In this document: piece after piece, positions 6,901 through 7,985 of the stretch
Layout of the letters: the number at the start of each line of letters is the position of its first letter
Position numbering within the stretch: position 1 is the first letter of the stretch
NCBI GenBank assembly: GCA_003554375.1
Contig: PWGF01000084.1
Coordinates: 1-7,985, forward strand
DNA length: 7,985 nucleotides
Reading direction: 5' to 3'
Origin: Spirochaetaceae bacterium
GTDB lineage: Bacteria; Spirochaetota; Spirochaetia; DSM-27196; SKKC01
Program-made: the position numbers and the translations under genes
The notes under the pieces: model-generated
The model's input: only the letters and a program-made list of their open reading frames with translations
What the model was told of the DNA's origin: nothing
Database searches by the model: none

Positions 6901-7244
6901 AAGAGCCCAATAAACGCCGCTGCGAAAGACGCGATAGTGATCGCTGAGAACCGGGCTAGACTGGTTCGTTCTTCCCCGTACTCGAAGAGCACCGTCGTTG
7001 CCGGTACCAGAAGCCCTACGATTACGTACACGTGCCGTAGCCCTTGGCTGCCGAACTCCGACACGAGAAGCGCGTACCCGACGTTGTACACGAGCCCCAG
7101 AGCCAGCCCGGTGGCGAATGCCTGCCCGATGAGCAGAATCAATGCGCGTCGCTCGACGGTGTGAGGCCCGGCGCCTGATCGAGGCCGGAGGCGTGAGATG
7201 AACCCTGCTGTACCGACGGCATCGACGCCGTGGCCTTCGTTCAT
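3903..7244 (-). CDS. Nucleotide-transporter/MFS-like protein fused to HEAT repeats and a cNMP-binding domain
   Basis: A 1113-residue integral membrane protein. Residues about 34-210 and 298-495 each hold roughly six hydrophobic helices, giving a 12-TM transporter half. VARFVDYLVYSGFAKTSIQS and the following LAHDERRALHNVVQGVGIP resemble the NTT/ATP-ADP translocase-like MFS group. A central loop (residues 215-287) is rich in His. Residues about 515-840 are alpha-helical HEAT-like repeats (for example HPHPHVRADVLRRI, DSDPSVVTAALRAAQ). A less clear helical region follows, then a cyclic-nucleotide-binding domain at about 980-1105. Its phosphate-binding cassette VVGEMAILDPEPRSASATA keeps Gly1052, Glu1053 and Arg1062, so cAMP or cGMP binding is plausible. 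Free-living bacteria are known to carry NTT homologues with HEAT and cNMP domains, but their substrates are uncertain. The ATG at 7244 is chosen over TTG at 7277 because the latter lies upstream of the predicted transcription start; GAGGG sits close before the ATG. Confidence 0.88.
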   Translation of the reverse strand: MNEGHGVDAVGTAGFISRLRPRSGAGPHTVERRALILLIGQAFATGLALGLVYNVGYALLVSEFGSQGLRHVYVIVGLLVPATTVLFEYGEERTSLARFSAITIASFAAAFIGLFLLLATTNAPWIIYGLMVVQTAGTLYCMMLRGAQAAELFDARRIKQNYPRITAGEILAVVLAGIAVGPLTSLFGALEPLILLGGISMIAALAFVHRIGKLLPEEHHHVDTPSPTTSHRGTRAHHWHARAALSSPAGDSELQEPRETHAHPALLNGSHEYPAREDRIHGRHERGPAATLRNLRQVIRKPYSMVVFAYQVLASGATLLVQYLVYSEASVFFPEEAALGRFIGLVTSGTTAVGFLFLLTMASPILLRFGMPAGAIGGPLITAAILGAAAVTALLGPEAGLTFFVLLIVARFVDYLVYSGFAKTSIQSAFQPLAHDERRALHNVVQGVGIPISYAVAGAGLLAFTAIPWVTTIHVTYFTLGVTAITALAGRKLLNAYQAALKHALARRRLTGMQLNLADAGTRAAIEALLHSTDPFQVTSGLDLLRQGNDAHFAEHLAQLVDHPHPHVRADVLRRIEEEGYRWGLAVARLQLDEEQPTEVRKSALRAVCALSEEPSVEVTRFLEDTDSELVEAAVTGLFLYGGIDGILTAGDTFNRLLRSSTPNQRVAACRVLQSTAVRSFYQPVRRLLRDSDPSVVTAALRAAQAVAHPALLPDVVAHVDAPETRGAALAALTNLGGATAQLVQQLLTEPDVMPTERAMRIVRAAGRMADSTVRTALTAAFSPGCPGPARAAFEALAQQDYQADETTRPAVEAALDRTVQRCARYATAYADLFRHPGAEAIEGAVERSYAEELETVFLVLGFLYPPDEIADMRERIIHGSQKERALGEELLDVLVSGWRKQSIIAVADRRTGNPPDTAHYRELFSIERMPPSERVVEIATDGDRWPEPWLRNCALVAAYRLRLDCPEPEDPMLTIVERVVALRKTDFFAEIPDEILAHIASIADELDIPPRSTFIRQGEVGDCMYLIREGRIAIHDETRRFAELGPGEVVGEMAILDPEPRSASATALEDTVLLKIDKESFDSAMEDYPRIARSVIRVLCRRLRTNISNETS

Positions 7245-7271
7245 GAACCCTCGCTTCCAGTGTGGCCCGAG

Positions 7272-7293
7272 TCTCAACGGAGTATAGTTGAGA
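7272..7293. promoter_or_regulatory. Operator-like dyad over the -10 of the transporter promoter
   Basis: TCTCAAC (7272-7278) and GTTGAGA (7287-7293) form a perfect 7-bp inverted repeat with an 8-bp spacer that contains the minus-strand -10 TATACT. A dimeric repressor bound here would cover the -10 and start site. The regulator is not in the window. The arms could also form a hairpin if transcribed, but the predicted start makes that unlikely. Confidence 0.5.
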
Positions 7294-7309
7294 TGTCGGG
7301 AAATCGCCA
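7281..7309 (-). promoter_or_regulatory. Candidate promoter of the transporter-HEAT-cNMP gene
   Basis: Minus-strand TGGCGA (7309-7304), a 17-nt spacer and TATACT (7286-7281, five of six consensus bases) predict a start near 7274, giving a leader of about 30 nt before the ATG at 7244. Confidence 0.5.
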
Positions 7310-7465
7310 GTACCTACAAACATTCGGAGACCGAACTCCCGAGCCCACCGTTCGATGACTCCGGCCGTGCTGTGATCACTCCGCGTGTCGAAGGGGGGGT
7401 GCTGTCTCAGGACGGGCGTTGGCGCTTCCTCCCGGACGCTTCGTGGTGATAAGCTCGGACTTAGG

Positions 7466-7985
7466 ATGAATCGACTGCTGGCGGAAGCGGAGCAACGGCG
7501 GTTGCAGGGAAAACCGCTGCTGGATCTGACTCACAGCTCTTTCCACCGGGCGGGAATCCGATGCTCGGATCAACTACTCGCCGACGCCCTGCAAGACTAC
7601 GTGCGGCGGCGAGAATACCGGCCCGACAGTCACGGGGATGTCGACGCAAGGCGCGCTATCTGCAGGTTCTATGCAGAGGACGCACTTGACCTGCCGATCG
7701 AGCGTATCTTCATAACGGCTTCAACCTCAGAGAGCTACTCGGTGCTTTTCTCGGCGCTCGCAGGGCCCGGTGCGAAAGTGCTGCTGCCGAGCCCTACCTA
7801 TCCGCTCTTCGAGCAACTGGTGGAATTCGGGGGGTTACGGCCGGTTTACTACCACCTTCTCCCGGAGCGAGGATGGCAGCCCGATCCGGAGGAGATCGAA
7901 CAGGCGCTACAGCGAACTCCGGCCGCGCTGGTACTCATTTCGCCCAACAATCCTACCGGCGCGGTTCTTTCCGAGGAGGTGCTCC
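7466..7985 (+). CDS. PLP-dependent aminotransferase, class I/II (5' part, runs off the window)
   Basis: The first 173 residues of a fold-type I aminotransferase, which moves amino groups between amino acids and 2-oxo acids using pyridoxal phosphate. The N-terminus MNRLLAEAEQRRLQGKPLLDLTHSS matches the usual substrate-lid start of the family. TASTSESYSVLF (84-95) is the cofactor phosphate/ring region, followed by LLPSPTYPLFE (106-116) and LVLISPNNPTG (155-165) with the conserved Asn that contacts the PLP ring. The Schiff-base lysine lies beyond the window, so activity cannot be confirmed. The specific substrate is not readable from this part. The ATG at 7466 lacks a well-spaced Shine-Dalgarno; the frame stays open upstream to a GTG at 7385, but family similarity starts at the ATG. 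It diverges from the transporter gene across 221 nt, in which I see no convincing plus-strand promoter. Confidence 0.9.
   Translation, partial: MNRLLAEAEQRRLQGKPLLDLTHSSFHRAGIRCSDQLLADALQDYVRRREYRPDSHGDVDARRAICRFYAEDALDLPIERIFITASTSESYSVLFSALAGPGAKVLLPSPTYPLFEQLVEFGGLRPVYYHLLPERGWQPDPEEIEQALQRTPAALVLISPNNPTGAVLSEEVL

Noticed and set aside
7245..7277. TTG start at 7277 adding 11 residues to the transporter fusion
   Set aside because: It lies at or before the predicted transcription start and lacks an SD; the ATG at 7244 is better placed.
7385..7465. Upstream GTG start for the aminotransferase, with a seven-G run (7393-7399) that could allow phase variation
   Set aside because: The extra 27 residues do not resemble the family N-terminus, and no Shine-Dalgarno precedes the GTG; the G-run is probably noncoding.
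1..7985. CRISPR arrays, insertion sequences, integrase or toxin-antitoxin genes
   Set aside because: No regular repeat-spacer pattern, transposase-like or integrase-like protein, or paired small toxin-antitoxin genes were seen on either strand.

Overview
The window is GC-rich bacterial chromosome with ordinary housekeeping genes at one end and an unusual signalling and transport neighbourhood at the other. Several traits fit a free-living, GC-rich spirochaete. These are the S2 protein with a long acidic C-terminal tail, a DUF4321-type membrane protein coupled to Maf, a tRNA without an encoded CCA, and a nucleotide-transporter-like protein fused to HEAT repeats and a cyclic-nucleotide-binding domain. 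The taxonomic call is an inference from family resemblance, not from a search.

Left part (1-2076, all minus strand): a small two-helix membrane protein (DUF4321-like) overlaps maf by ATGA, then a 157-nt gap leads to rpsB. rpsB starts at a TTG behind a near-perfect Shine-Dalgarno. An elongation factor Ts gene (tsf) would be expected next, just off the left edge.

Middle (2036-2612, no protein gene): a stretch of about 200 nt can fold into a long rod. Its strongest helix pairs 17 of 18 positions across a 126-nt interior. G·U wobbles place the RNA on the plus strand. Size and shape resemble 6S RNA, but the family is not identified. A tRNA-Arg (anticodon CCG) follows, with its own consensus -35 promoter, then about 200 nt with only a candidate promoter for the next gene.

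Right part: a plus-strand GAF-GGDEF diguanylate cyclase with intact active-site and inhibitory-site motifs converges on a 1113-residue minus-strand protein. That protein joins a 12-helix nucleotide-transporter/MFS-like half, a histidine-rich central loop, HEAT-like repeats and a C-terminal cNMP-binding domain. Its likely promoter has a -10 box inside a perfect 7-bp dyad, as expected of an operator. Divergent from it is the 5' part of a PLP-dependent aminotransferase that runs off the window.

The strongest candidates for something undescribed are the structured RNA before the tRNA, the second-messenger-binding transporter fusion with its metal-ligand-like loop, and the operator-like dyad that controls it.
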